Notes under the pieces: model-generated | What the model was told of the DNA's origin: nothing | Database searches by the model: none | What the model saw: the letters and a program-made list of their open reading frames with translations, nothing else | Translations under genes and position numbers: made by a program | NCBI GenBank assembly: GCA_028279655.1 | Contig: JANQNH010000008.1 | Coordinates: forward strand, 1-64,000 | Direction: 5' to 3' | DNA from: Candidatus Nanoarchaeia archaeon | GTDB taxonomy: Archaea > Nanobdellota > Nanobdellia > Woesearchaeales > JACPBV01 | DNA length: 64,000 nt | Shown: piece by piece, positions 17,931-27,400 of the stretch | How positions within the stretch are numbered: position 1 is the stretch's first letter | Layout of the letters: every line of letters begins with the position of its first letter

Positions 17931-19100
17931 TTATGTGTAAGCTGTCAGTTTCTTCTGGGTTCTTAATTGTCTTAGTAAGATGCTCTGATTTAATAAGGTT
18001 TCTACGTTGTAGCTGAATTTCTTTTTTACAAGGTGTTTTATATATTTTAGCATTAGTTCTTTTGATGAGAATTTAAGCGGTTTTTGATTTAAGGCGTTTC
18101 TTGCGCTTTCTCGTGTCACCCATACCCCTAAGGGTGTATTGTACTCAGGAGTTATGAAACGGAGGGCTAATGCTGAGGCTTGTCTTTTCATCTGCCTTAG
18201 CTTATCTCCTATCGCTAATCTTACGGTGTAATAGCCTCCTTCACAGGTAAATGAATAATTTTTTCTTCCTGAGTACGATTCAAAGTCTGTAGAGTAGCTA
18301 TTTGTATTTTTTAATGACATTTCAAATAGTTCATAGCTCCAGATCTCTGGGAATAATAAGATTATATAGTAATTTCCAAGGTATCCTCCAAAGTATACAT
18401 CGTATGTATCTATAGTGCTGTTGTCTTTTATCTCAGATATGCGCTTTTTGCCAAGCATGTCATCGGTAGCTGTAATCCCCCACCTAGTTGGAACTAGTTT
18501 TCTGTTGTATTTTATCCCAACGGCTCCAACACTTAGAATCTGAGAAAGATGATTTTCGTCTATGCCTCTGTCATAGAGGTATGTTATTGCTTGTTGCGCT
18601 TTAAGGTCTGTATCTGAGAATACTTTCTCTACCTTGGTGTTGACCTTTGGATTAGAGGTTATCTTTGCTTTTTTCAGGTCTGCATTTGGCCCTGTTGGAG
18701 TTGCATGTGAATAGGTGTTCAACCTAAAATGGGGCTTGTCCTTTAGGTTAACCTCTACCTCTACCGGTCTTGATGCTAAACCTACCTCTTGAGCTAACTG
18801 GTTTAGCTTTTCTTGTTTTGTGTAGATATTCGATCTGAACCTTGAGTTTATCAGCGTGCTTCTGATGTTCACTATTTCATTGATGTTTTTTTGTTCTTTG
18901 CTCCATAGTTTTGGATTATCCAACTCTTCTTTGTTACTGTAGTCTATGGCTGAGAGTATACCCACGTTGACATTAGGGTAGCCGTATCTTCCTATGAATG
19001 GCATTGGAGAGTCTCCGAAGAAATCATTCTTAAAATCCAGTTTCCGGGATATTATTCTTATGTTATTGTCAATTATCTCTGATATTTTCTTAGGAAGCAT
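17931..19100 (-). CDS. nreA: DNA repair protein NreA
   Basis: 389 residues. FFGDSPMPFIGRYGYPNVNVGILSA near the N-terminus and LVPTRWGITATDDMLGK in the middle are hallmark blocks of archaeal NreA, a protein needed for resistance to DNA crosslinking agents. Many members end in a PCNA-binding box; here the end is RTQKKLTAYT with no clear PIP box. Divergent from the DHH phosphoesterase, and translated just before the DUF4145-like gene. Confidence 0.88.
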   Translation of the reverse strand: MLPKKISEIIDNNIRIISRKLDFKNDFFGDSPMPFIGRYGYPNVNVGILSAIDYSNKEELDNPKLWSKEQKNINEIVNIRSTLINSRFRSNIYTKQEKLNQLAQEVGLASRPVEVEVNLKDKPHFRLNTYSHATPTGPNADLKKAKITSNPKVNTKVEKVFSDTDLKAQQAITYLYDRGIDENHLSQILSVGAVGIKYNRKLVPTRWGITATDDMLGKKRISEIKDNSTIDTYDVYFGGYLGNYYIILLFPEIWSYELFEMSLKNTNSYSTDFESYSGRKNYSFTCEGGYYTVRLAIGDKLRQMKRQASALALRFITPEYNTPLGVWVTRESARNALNQKPLKFSSKELMLKYIKHLVKKKFSYNVETLLNQSILLRQLRTQKKLTAYT

Positions 19101-19213
19101 GTAGTGGGGGTGTTCTGGGTAGTTAAATAGTTTTCTAGTTTTTTCTTAATACCAAAAACTTATATACTAGTGGGTAAGTTTTATAATTGATATATGTTTT
19201 TTTATGTGGAAAG

Positions 19214-20245
19214 ATGTTAAGCGACAAAGATGTTAAAAAAATAAGGGAGGAGCTGGATAATTGCCAGAATCCTTTGTTCTTTTTCCATGATGATCCTGAT
19301 GGCCTGTGCAGTTTCTTGTTGTTGTACAGGTATATAAGGGAAGGCCATGGGATTGTTTTCAAGTCAAAACCTGGGTTAGGGGTAAGGTTTTTACGGAAGG
19401 TTGAGGAGTATACCCCTGATAAGGTGTTTATACTTGATATACCGATTGTTGACCAGGAGTTTATCGATAATGTAAAGGTGCCGGTGATATGGATTGATCA
19501 TCATACACCTTTGGAGAGGAACAAGGTAAAGTATTTCAATCCTCGTCTTAATGATAGATCGGATGGTACTCCTGTTACCAGGATATGCTATGAAGTAGCC
19601 AAACAGGATATGTGGATAGCTGCTGTGGGGTGTGTCGGTGATTGGGTGGTGCCGGATTTTTTTGATGAGTTTAAGGGAAGGTATAAGGGATTTGTTGATG
19701 GTAAGGTAAAAGATCCAGGGAAGATATATTTTGAGAGTAAATTAGGGGAACTAATCAGGATATTCTCATATATATTGAAGGGAAAGACAAGCGACGCAAT
19801 AAAATGTTTCAAGATACTTACAAGGATAGATGATCCAAGAGAGATACTTGATGGGAGTTCGGCAAGAGGCAAGTTTATCTATTCTAGATTTGAGAAGATA
19901 AATAACGAGTATGTTAAACTGCTGGAGGAGGCTGTGAAGCATGCCAGCAAGGATGGGCTGCTTATCTTTATCTATGATGAAAAGAAGATGAGCTTTACAG
20001 GAGATCTTTCTAATGAGCTGATCCATAGATACCCAGACAAGATTGTTGTTGTTGGGAGGGAGAAGAACGGAGAGATTCGAATGAGTCTTCGTAGTACTAA
20101 GGTTAAGTTGCCTGCTGTTATCGAGAAGGCCTTGATTGGTGTTGAAGGCTATGGTGGCGGGCATGAGTATGCATGCGGAGCTAATGTAAAAAAGGAAGAT
20201 TTTGATAGGTTTATTTACAGTATTAGGGAAGAGATTATCCAATAA
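19214..20245 (+). CDS. DHH/RecJ-like phosphoesterase
   Basis: 343 residues from the ATG at 19214 (GGAAAG before it). Motifs FHDDPDG (about 24-30), VFILDIP and WIDHHTP (DHH core) and the C-terminal DHHA1-type substrate loop GVEGYGGGHEYACGA are present. The family includes archaeal RecJ-like nucleases, GAN and nanoRNA phosphatases. Adjacent divergent nreA hints at DNA metabolism, but the substrate cannot be told. Confidence 0.88.
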   Translation: MLSDKDVKKIREELDNCQNPLFFFHDDPDGLCSFLLLYRYIREGHGIVFKSKPGLGVRFLRKVEEYTPDKVFILDIPIVDQEFIDNVKVPVIWIDHHTPLERNKVKYFNPRLNDRSDGTPVTRICYEVAKQDMWIAAVGCVGDWVVPDFFDEFKGRYKGFVDGKVKDPGKIYFESKLGELIRIFSYILKGKTSDAIKCFKILTRIDDPREILDGSSARGKFIYSRFEKINNEYVKLLEEAVKHASKDGLLIFIYDEKKMSFTGDLSNELIHRYPDKIVVVGREKNGEIRMSLRSTKVKLPAVIEKALIGVEGYGGGHEYACGANVKKEDFDRFIYSIREEIIQ

Positions 20246-20270
20246 TCTTAAATAATCTATTATTCTAGGT

Positions 20271-21116
20271 ATGTATATGGTTGGAAGATTTATCAAAAGC
20301 TTTGATGGGAACAGGATATATTATGATATCTGCCGTAAGAGGGGAAGTTTTTTGGTTTTCTTGCATGGGTGGCCGCACAACCATACTGTTTGGAAGAAGG
20401 AGTTGAGGTATTTCCAGAAAAAAGGCTATTCGACTGTTGCTGTTGATCTTAGAGGGCATGGCAAGTCAGATAAGCCTTCTAGGTTGAAGGATTATACGTT
20501 TGACAGATTTGCAAAGGATATCAATCTTATTATCAATAGGGAGAAGATCCAGGACTTTATTTTGATTGGACATTCCTTAGGTGGGATGATAGGGCTAGAG
20601 ATGTACTCTTTGTTTCCTAAGGGGATTAAGGCTTTGGTATTAGTCGATACTATCTATGAGAATCCACTTAAGCATTTTTCGTTCATCAGACATTTACATC
20701 TGACTCCACTTACTGAGCATGTGCTGAAGTTTATATTAGAAAGCGATAAGATCAGGAAGAAGCATTTTCCCTATGTGGATTTCAGCAAATTCAAGGATCA
20801 CTCTGATTTTTTCTATTGGATGAAGGGAGCTAAGGAAACTCCTATGAAGAGTGTCTTATCGTGTCTTGAGGAGATGGTAGAGTTTAACAGAAAAGATGTT
20901 TTAAAGAAGATAGAGGTGCCTACTTTGATAATCGAGGGGGAAAAGGACAGGAGGATTCCCCTGGATTCTGCAAAGGTTATGGCTAAGAAGATAAAGGGTG
21001 CTGAGTTGAAGATTATTAAAGGAGCAAGCCATGATGTGGATATTAGAAGGCCTAATGAAGTGGAGCACACAATACTGGATTTTCTTGATCAGATAGATTC
21101 AAGGAAAGGTTTTTAA
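20271..21116 (+). CDS. alpha/beta hydrolase
   Basis: 281 residues. Oxyanion strand LVFLHGWPHNHTVW, nucleophile elbow GHSLGGM (serine near residue 100), acid region IEGEKDRRIP and a catalytic histidine in GASHDVDIRRP. The full triad is present. Typical of small soluble esterase/lipase-type enzymes; the substrate is unknown. Confidence 0.87.
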   Translation: MYMVGRFIKSFDGNRIYYDICRKRGSFLVFLHGWPHNHTVWKKELRYFQKKGYSTVAVDLRGHGKSDKPSRLKDYTFDRFAKDINLIINREKIQDFILIGHSLGGMIGLEMYSLFPKGIKALVLVDTIYENPLKHFSFIRHLHLTPLTEHVLKFILESDKIRKKHFPYVDFSKFKDHSDFFYWMKGAKETPMKSVLSCLEEMVEFNRKDVLKKIEVPTLIIEGEKDRRIPLDSAKVMAKKIKGAELKIIKGASHDVDIRRPNEVEHTILDFLDQIDSRKGF

Positions 21117-21139
21117 AAGGCTTTCTGTTACCCAAATCT

Positions 21140-22036
21140 ATGAAGAAGATTGGGATACCCAAGACACTATTCTATTACAAACATCCTGTTTTGTGGGAGA
21201 GCTTTTTTAGGGAATTGGGTTATGAGGTTGTGCTCTCTGATGATACAAACAGAAAGATACTGGATGAATCCCTTAGATTGAGCGATAGTGAGTCTTGTTT
21301 GGCTGTAAAGCTTCTTGCAGGACATATCAAGGACCTAAGTGATAAGTGTGATTTAATTTTTGTGCCAAAACTAGCATCTAACAAAAGAAAATATTTTTCC
21401 TGTCCAAAATTCCTTGTTCTTCCTTATCTGGCTAGATTGTTCAGCGATTATAAAAAAAAGGTCATTATCTCAAACTTTAATGTGAATTATTCACCTAAGA
21501 TAGTATCTTTATTCCTACTTGGTTTTAAACTAAGCAAGAATCCTTTTAAGGTATTGGGGGCTGCCTTTATGGCTCTGAAGGAAGATGAAAAGGAGAAGGA
21601 GGGAAAATTAGCGTCCTTTTCTGAAAAGATCAAAAAGCCAGGGATAAAACTTCTAATAATATCTCACCCTTATATCATAAATGATAGGTTTATGAGCTTT
21701 AATATATTCAAAAGATTAGAGGAATTAGGTGCGGTTTCGTTGATAATTGATGAGGTCCCTTATGAAGATAAGGATACGGAGGTTAAGTGGGATTTTGCAA
21801 ATGAATTCCTTAATTCGCTGGACTATATACTTGAGAAAAATATTAAGATAGACGGAGTAATACAGATCTCTAATTTTAGCTGTGGTATTGACTCTATCAT
21901 GGTAGACTTGGTAAAGGAAAAGATAAGGGAAAGCGATATGAATTATCTGAACCTTATAGTAGATGAGCATACAGGCGAGGCAGGAATTGTCACAAGACTA
22001 GAGGCTTTTGTCGATTCTATCAAAGGTGCAAAATGA
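21140..22036 (+). CDS. CoA-dehydratase activase-related protein (DUF2229-like)
   Basis: 298 residues. IGIPKTLFYYKHPVLWESFFRELGYEVVLSD, then the cysteine-bearing SESCLAVKLLAGHIKDLSDKCDLIFVPKL match the DUF2229 segment of large 2-hydroxyacyl-CoA dehydratase activase-like proteins. First of three overlapping genes that together resemble one split large protein. Iron-sulfur binding is plausible from the conserved cysteines. Physiological substrate unknown. Confidence 0.8.
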   Translation: MKKIGIPKTLFYYKHPVLWESFFRELGYEVVLSDDTNRKILDESLRLSDSESCLAVKLLAGHIKDLSDKCDLIFVPKLASNKRKYFSCPKFLVLPYLARLFSDYKKKVIISNFNVNYSPKIVSLFLLGFKLSKNPFKVLGAAFMALKEDEKEKEGKLASFSEKIKKPGIKLLIISHPYIINDRFMSFNIFKRLEELGAVSLIIDEVPYEDKDTEVKWDFANEFLNSLDYILEKNIKIDGVIQISNFSCGIDSIMVDLVKEKIRESDMNYLNLIVDEHTGEAGIVTRLEAFVDSIKGAK

Positions 22037-23103
22037 ATAAAAGATATACTTTTCCTTATATGGGGGATTATACCTCTGTATTCAAGGATGTTTTTGGGAA
22101 GGAACTAGACTATGTATTGACAAAACCAAACAAGGAAACCATTGAGCTTGGCGGAAAATATTCTCCAGAATGCATGTGTTTCCCCTTTAAGGTCACTCTT
22201 GGGAATATAATGGAAAACATCAATAAAGGAGCTACGGATGCATTTATGGTTGAGATGCATGTAAGAAGTGATGAAGGGGAGTGCAGGTTAGGATACTACC
22301 CTATGCTTCAAGAGATTATCCTGAAAAATGCAGGGCATGAGGTTAACCTGAATAGTGTGCTGATAGAAAAACCTATAAGTTCTATTAGGAGGGCAATGCC
22401 CGGGATTAGCACATGGAGTATACTCAAGGGGCTTTCTTTGTTCTTTATGAAAACATATCTAGTTGATTATCTTAATGACATCTTTTATAAGATTAAGGCA
22501 AGGGCAGATAAAAAAGAGGTCGATGATCTAAAGAAAAAGCTGCTATTGGAGATTGAAAAGACGGATAATGTTTTTGGATTAGTTAAGTTGAAAGGAAGGA
22601 TAAAGAGGTCCTTTAGTGGGGTAAAGACTAGCAATAGGGATGTACTTAGGGTAGGCATATTTGGAGAGATATACATTGTTAATGAGCTATCAATAAACAA
22701 TGATGTTGCTGATTTCCTGAATAAAAGAGGTATTGAGGTAACTATATTTACTACGCTATCTGATGTCCTTAAGTATAGGTATATCACAAAGAGATTAAAG
22801 ATCAGAAAATACAATAAGATTGCAGGCAGATATGTCAAAGGACATCTAGGAGGGCATGGGCTGGAGTCTGCAGTCCATCTAATCGAGGCAAGTGATTATG
22901 ATGGAGTAATCCACCTTTCTCCATTTGGATGCATGCCTGAGGTTAGTGTAAGGCCTATCCTTAACAGAATAGCAAAAGATAAAAAGATCAATTTTTTAAG
23001 TCTTTCATTGGATGAACAGACAGGAAAAGCAGGACTTGAAACAAGGCTGGAGGCATTTGTAGATATGATCAGACAGCAAAAGAAAGGTGAGGTACATGGA
23101 TGA
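22033..23103 (+). CDS. CoA-dehydratase-like (HgdB/DUF2229-type) protein
   Basis: 356 residues; ATG overlaps the previous stop (ATGA). KYSPECMCFPFKVTLGNIMENINKGATDAFMVEMH and HLSPFGCMPEVSVRPILNRI.. FLSLSLDEQTGKAGLETRLEAFVDMI are typical of the dehydratase/activase superfamily and repeat motifs seen in the preceding gene (DEHTGEAGIVTRLEAFVDSI there), so the two are distant paralogues. Cysteines could carry an iron-sulfur cluster. Probably a partner of the activator that follows. Confidence 0.8.
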   Translation: MNKRYTFPYMGDYTSVFKDVFGKELDYVLTKPNKETIELGGKYSPECMCFPFKVTLGNIMENINKGATDAFMVEMHVRSDEGECRLGYYPMLQEIILKNAGHEVNLNSVLIEKPISSIRRAMPGISTWSILKGLSLFFMKTYLVDYLNDIFYKIKARADKKEVDDLKKKLLLEIEKTDNVFGLVKLKGRIKRSFSGVKTSNRDVLRVGIFGEIYIVNELSINNDVADFLNKRGIEVTIFTTLSDVLKYRYITKRLKIRKYNKIAGRYVKGHLGGHGLESAVHLIEASDYDGVIHLSPFGCMPEVSVRPILNRIAKDKKINFLSLSLDEQTGKAGLETRLEAFVDMIRQQKKGEVHG

Positions 23104-24040
23104 ATTTTTCCTTGGGATTGACGTTGGGAGCATTTCAACTAATCTTGTGCTTTTGGATAAGGAGAAGAAGGTTAGATATAGTTCCTATATAAGGACTGAT
23201 GGAAATCCCATTAAGGCTGTCAAGTGTGGACTTAGGCAGATAAAAGAGAAATTTCCCTCCCTATTGATTAAAGGTGTTGGGACAACTGGAAGTGCAAGAA
23301 ATCTTATTGGAACGATTGTTGGCGCTGATCTGGTGAAGAATGAGATCACTGCGCATGCAACTGCATCATCCTTTTTTTCTCCTGAGGTTCAGACAATATT
23401 GGAGATTGGAGGGCAGGACAGTAAGCTGATCATATTAAGGAACGTTGTTGTTGTTGATTTTGCGATGAATTCTGTATGTGCTGCAGGGACAGGAAGTTTT
23501 TTGGATAGCCAGTCAAGCAGGCTTAAGATACCTGTTGAAGAGTTTGGAGACCTTGCACTAAAGTCAAAAGAGGATGTTAATATTGCTGGCAGGTGTACTG
23601 TGTTTGCAGAGAGTGATATGATCCATAAGCAGCAGGTAGGGCACAGCAATGAGGATATCATATATGGTCTTTGCAATTCCCTTGTTAGGAATTACCTCAA
23701 TAATCTAGGCAGGGGAAAGGAGCTTCTTGGGCCAATCATGTTTCAAGGTGGAGTAAGTGAGAACAAAGGAATGATAAAGGCATTTGAAGAAGCGCTGGGT
23801 GAGAAATTGATAGTACCTGAGCATAACAAGGTGATGGGTGCAATAGGCATAGCATTGTTGGTTTCCAGGAATGTTCCTGAGAAGACTAAGTTTAGGGGAT
23901 TTGAGCTGTCGGATAAAGAGATTTTTACTAAGAGCTTCAATTGTGAGGGTTGTCCGAACAGGTGTGAGGTTATTGAAGCGTATATTGAAGAAGAGCTACT
24001 TTCTAGATGGAATGATAGGTGCGGTAAGTGGCAAGTTTAG
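23096..24040 (+). CDS. 2-hydroxyacyl-CoA dehydratase activator ATPase (HgdC/BcrA family)
   Basis: 314 residues from the ATG at 23096, overlapping the previous gene by 8 bases. ASKHA-fold ATPase: FLGIDVGSISTNLVLLD (phosphate 1), GVGTTGSARNL, TILEIGGQDSKLI, and the cluster-binding CAAGTGSF and AGRCTVFAESDMI blocks. It reduces a partner by ATP-driven electron transfer. A C-terminal cysteine group (CEGCPNRCEV) is extra. The three-gene set indicates an anaerobe. Confidence 0.92.
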   Translation: MDEFFLGIDVGSISTNLVLLDKEKKVRYSSYIRTDGNPIKAVKCGLRQIKEKFPSLLIKGVGTTGSARNLIGTIVGADLVKNEITAHATASSFFSPEVQTILEIGGQDSKLIILRNVVVVDFAMNSVCAAGTGSFLDSQSSRLKIPVEEFGDLALKSKEDVNIAGRCTVFAESDMIHKQQVGHSNEDIIYGLCNSLVRNYLNNLGRGKELLGPIMFQGGVSENKGMIKAFEEALGEKLIVPEHNKVMGAIGIALLVSRNVPEKTKFRGFELSDKEIFTKSFNCEGCPNRCEVIEAYIEEELLSRWNDRCGKWQV

Positions 24041-24060
24041 TTCTTATTTGTTTATTATTA

Positions 24061-24175
24061 AATTTTTAACAACAATAATGACGGGAGACGGCCATTTTGC
24101 ATAGCAAAATTTCCTACGGGGGGTTTCCTACGGAACAACCCTCCCCCCGTCTCCGCCATTGTTGTTAAAATTTTT
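24061..24175. repeat. palindromic element, family B, copy 2
   Basis: Outer arms aatttttaacaacaat and attgttgttaaaatttt; inner acgggagacgg/ccgtctccg plus tacggggggtttcctacgg. It lies directly downstream of the activase operon, so it may also end that transcript. Confidence 0.8.
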
Positions 24176-24201
24176 CAGTTAATTTTATAAAGGTTTGATT
24201 G

Positions 24202-24327
24202 ATTCTAAAGAGGTATTGCGCTGTGCTGGTGGTCTTAACAGCACTAGGGGTTTCACCCGATAGACCCCCATGGACGATTAGTCCTATTTCGCTGCGCTCA
24301 ATAGGACGAATGGGCCGTCTTTAGAAT
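24202..24327. repeat. palindromic element, family B-like, beside tRNA-Gly
   Basis: Outer arms attctaaaga and tctttagaat. Inner hairpins: gtgctg..cagcac, aggggt..accccc and gtcctatt..aataggac around cgctgcgctc. It contains gctggtggtcttaa (24225-24238), close to gctggtggtctaa at the start of the adjacent tRNA gene (24338-24350). With 24061-24175 it fills the gap 24041-24335. Confidence 0.7.
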
Positions 24328-24335
24328 AAGCCTAT

Positions 24336-24431
24336 GCGCTGGTGGTCTAATGGCTACAACCTTCATAGGGTTGCCATAAATGACTCGAGCCTTCCAAGCT
24401 CGGTATCCGGGTTCGAATCCCGGCCGGCGCA
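24336..24431 (+). tRNA. tRNA-Gly(UCC) with enlarged D-loop
   Basis: Acceptor gcgctgg/ccggcgc, anticodon arm cgagc-cttccaa-gctcg (anticodon TCC) and T arm ccggg-ttcgaat-cccgg are all intact, with discriminator A. The D-stem gtc/gac encloses an oversized loop: after the usual AAUGGC, about 23-25 extra bases fold as a hairpin (atggc..aacc..gggtt..gccat). A small intron in the D-loop is the simplest reading. 96 bases against a usual 72-74. Confidence 0.88.
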
Positions 24432-24440
24432 TTTTTTCTT

Positions 24441-27400
24441 TTAAACCTTCAGACTAACAACCTTAGAAATACCATCTTCATTCATAGAAACCCCGTATAA
24501 GGTTGAGGCTGTCGATATAACCCCGTCGTTATGGGAGATTATTATGTACTGGGCTTTTTCTGAGTATTTTGCCACCAGCTTGGCAAGTTTTTCTGAGTTT
24601 CTCTTGTCTAAGGCTGCATCTACCTCATCAAGGACGTAGAAGGAAGCAGGTTCATGCTCCTGAATCGAAAATATGAATGCTAGGGCTGTCAAGGTCTTTT
24701 CTCCTCCTGATAATGAGCGTATGTCCAGGAATTTCTGTCCTGTTATACGTACTTTAACACCAAGGCCGCCTTCAAAGGGATTTTGTTTGTTTTCTAATTC
24801 TAAGGTGGCTTCTCCTTTAGTGGTTAATTGTGAGAAGATGCTCTTGAATCCGTTGTTGACTACCTCAAAGTTCTTCATGAAAAGGTCTTTTTTCTTTTCC
24901 TCTATCTCTTCCATCATCTTCACTACATCGTCTTTTTCTCCCACCAATGTTTCTTTCTTTTCCAATAAGGTGCCATATTCTCTTTCTACATTGTCATATA
25001 TTTCCAGGGCCCTCATGTTTACTGTTCCTATCTCAGACTTCATCTTTTCGAATTTGTTTATCTCGTATCTAAGCTGCTCTTCTGTCCTGTTTGCCAATAA
25101 TTGGACTCCTTCGTACTGCTGGAATTCCTGCTGGAGGCCAGCTAGCTCTGATGCGCTCTCTGCATGTTTTAGAGTTAAGGTGTTCTGTCTAATCTCTATC
25201 TTTCTGCTGTCATCTATCCTATTTGAGATTGTGTTTTCGTTCTTTGATATCTCTTCACTAATATTAGATCTCTTTTCAAATAAGGCCTTGAATTTGGAAT
25301 GAAAATCTTTTGCTATTTCTTCCTTCTTCTTCAGCTGTTGCTTCTTTTCCTCTGTCTCTTTTTGGATGTATTCGATCTCTGTCTTGAATTCGTCTTCTTC
25401 TTTTTCTATCTGTTTCAGGATCTGATGTACCTTTTCCTGTTCTTTTAGATGGATTGTGTTTATCTGAAGATCTATGTTTTTCAACTCACCATTCATCTTT
25501 GCAAGGTCTTCATTTATCTGGTTTCTCTTTTCTTCAAAGGCTGCTAACTCTGCCAGAAGCTCTGGGTCCCTAAGTTGAGCTGTTTTGCTCTTTAGGGTTT
25601 GTTTTTCTATCCTGTTATTAGCAAGTTCCTTGTTCTTTTCTGAGATAGTAGTTATTATCTCGTCTATCTGTTTTTCCAGCTTTTTTGAGTTAGAGGCTAG
25701 TTCCTGCTTCTTTGTCTTGGACATCTCCAGGTCTGTGGGTTCAAGATGCAGGGTTTTTTCTACCTTAAGGATATCTCCTTCTAGGTTTGCTTTATCCTGC
25801 CTCAGTTTTGTAATATTTTCTTCGTTTTCCTTTCTTCTGTTTTCAAGGACCTGTACTGTGTTTTCAAGCTCTGCTATCTCTTCTTCGCATTTATCCAGGT
25901 CTGCTGTTACCTCTTTTTCTGTAAAACCTAATCCTTGTCTTTTTTTCCTGTAGCCTCCGTGCATCACTCCTGAGATCTCTGCCATATCTCCATCTAAGGT
26001 AACCATCCTTGATTTTCCAATACCTAATCTTCTTGCTACATCTATATTATCTATTATCAAGGTATTAGTGAAAACGTATTGAAATGCTTTTTTGAACTTT
26101 GGATTGAATTCGACTAAGTCTATAGCCAGGCCATGACACCCTTTTGCTTTTGAAAGCTTTTTTGCATCCTCTGATAAGGGTTTTGTGTTTATCTTGCTTA
26201 AGGGAATGAATGATGCTGTTCCCAACCTATTTTGTTTTAGGTAGTTTATCTGCTCTGCCGCTATCTTCTCATTCTCCACTACAATACTTTTTATCCTGTT
26301 CCCTGCTGCTATCTCTAATGCCAGCGAGTATTTTGAGTTTACTTCCCCTAGATCTGAGATCGTACCATATATCCCCGGACTTTTTTTGTCCAGGATCTTC
26401 TTAATGGCAGTGTCTGATTTTGTTGTTTCTCTTATTGTGGTGTGTCTTGCCTGGAGTTTTGCCAGTTCTTCTCTTGATTGTGATAATTTGGTCCTTTTTG
26501 TATCTATCTGTACTGCTAAAGAGGAATCTTCATTGAGAGATTTGTTCAGTTCCAGGGTTGTTTTCTTGAACTGGTCTCTTCTTGATTTTAACTGTTCAAT
26601 CTCCTTCTTATGCTCTTTTTCTACCTCTTCTACTTTCTTTATCTGATCATCTATGGTGTTTGCCTGGTGCTCCAGGAGGTCTTTTTGTCTGATAAGGTTG
26701 TGCTGCTCTTCTCTCAGGCTGTGAATCTCTTTTTGAAGTTCTTCTGCAGTCTTGTCAATCTCTTCGATATTCTTCTCTACATCTGCAAGTTCCTGGAGCT
26801 TGTTTTTGTCTCTGAAGATTGAGATCTTTTCTGTAAGTTCTTGTTTCTGTTTTTCTGTATCCTGCTTCTTTTTTTCTGTCTCTTGTTTTTCTTCCTTCAA
26901 GGCCTGGATCTTTTGGTCTGTGTCTTTCAGTGAGGTGTTAAGGTCCTGTCTTCTTTTTTCAATCTTATTTAACTCTGAGGTTAATGTTTCTATCCTAGAA
27001 TGCTTTTTTGTAAGGTCTATCTTTAGGGTCTCTATGTCTTTGTTTAACGTAACTTGCTCAACTTCTCCTTTTTCCTCAATCTCTGTTGAGATGTTTTCTA
27101 TTTCCTGCTTTTTCTCTATGTTCTGCTGTTTAAGCTGATTTATCTTATCATTAATTTTTCTTAGCTCTTCTTTTGTCTTTTCTAGATTCGAGTTTAGCTC
27201 TTGTTTTTCCTTCTCTTTTTTGTCTATCTGTATCTTTAACAATGAGGCTTTGCTCTGGGATATCTTGTCTCCTGTCTCTTTGAACCTTTTGGCCTGGTCG
27301 TGATCCTTCTTTAGCTCTTTAAGGTATGTCTTTCTCTCTGCCAGCACTATTTCTGCTTCCTTTAATCTTTCTTCTACTTTTTCTAGCTGATTTATGGCTT

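Noticed and set aside
24673..27138. Several plus-strand frames inside the smc gene
   Set aside because: Antisense shadows of the coiled-coil codons of SMC, with biased S/F/L composition and no start signals.
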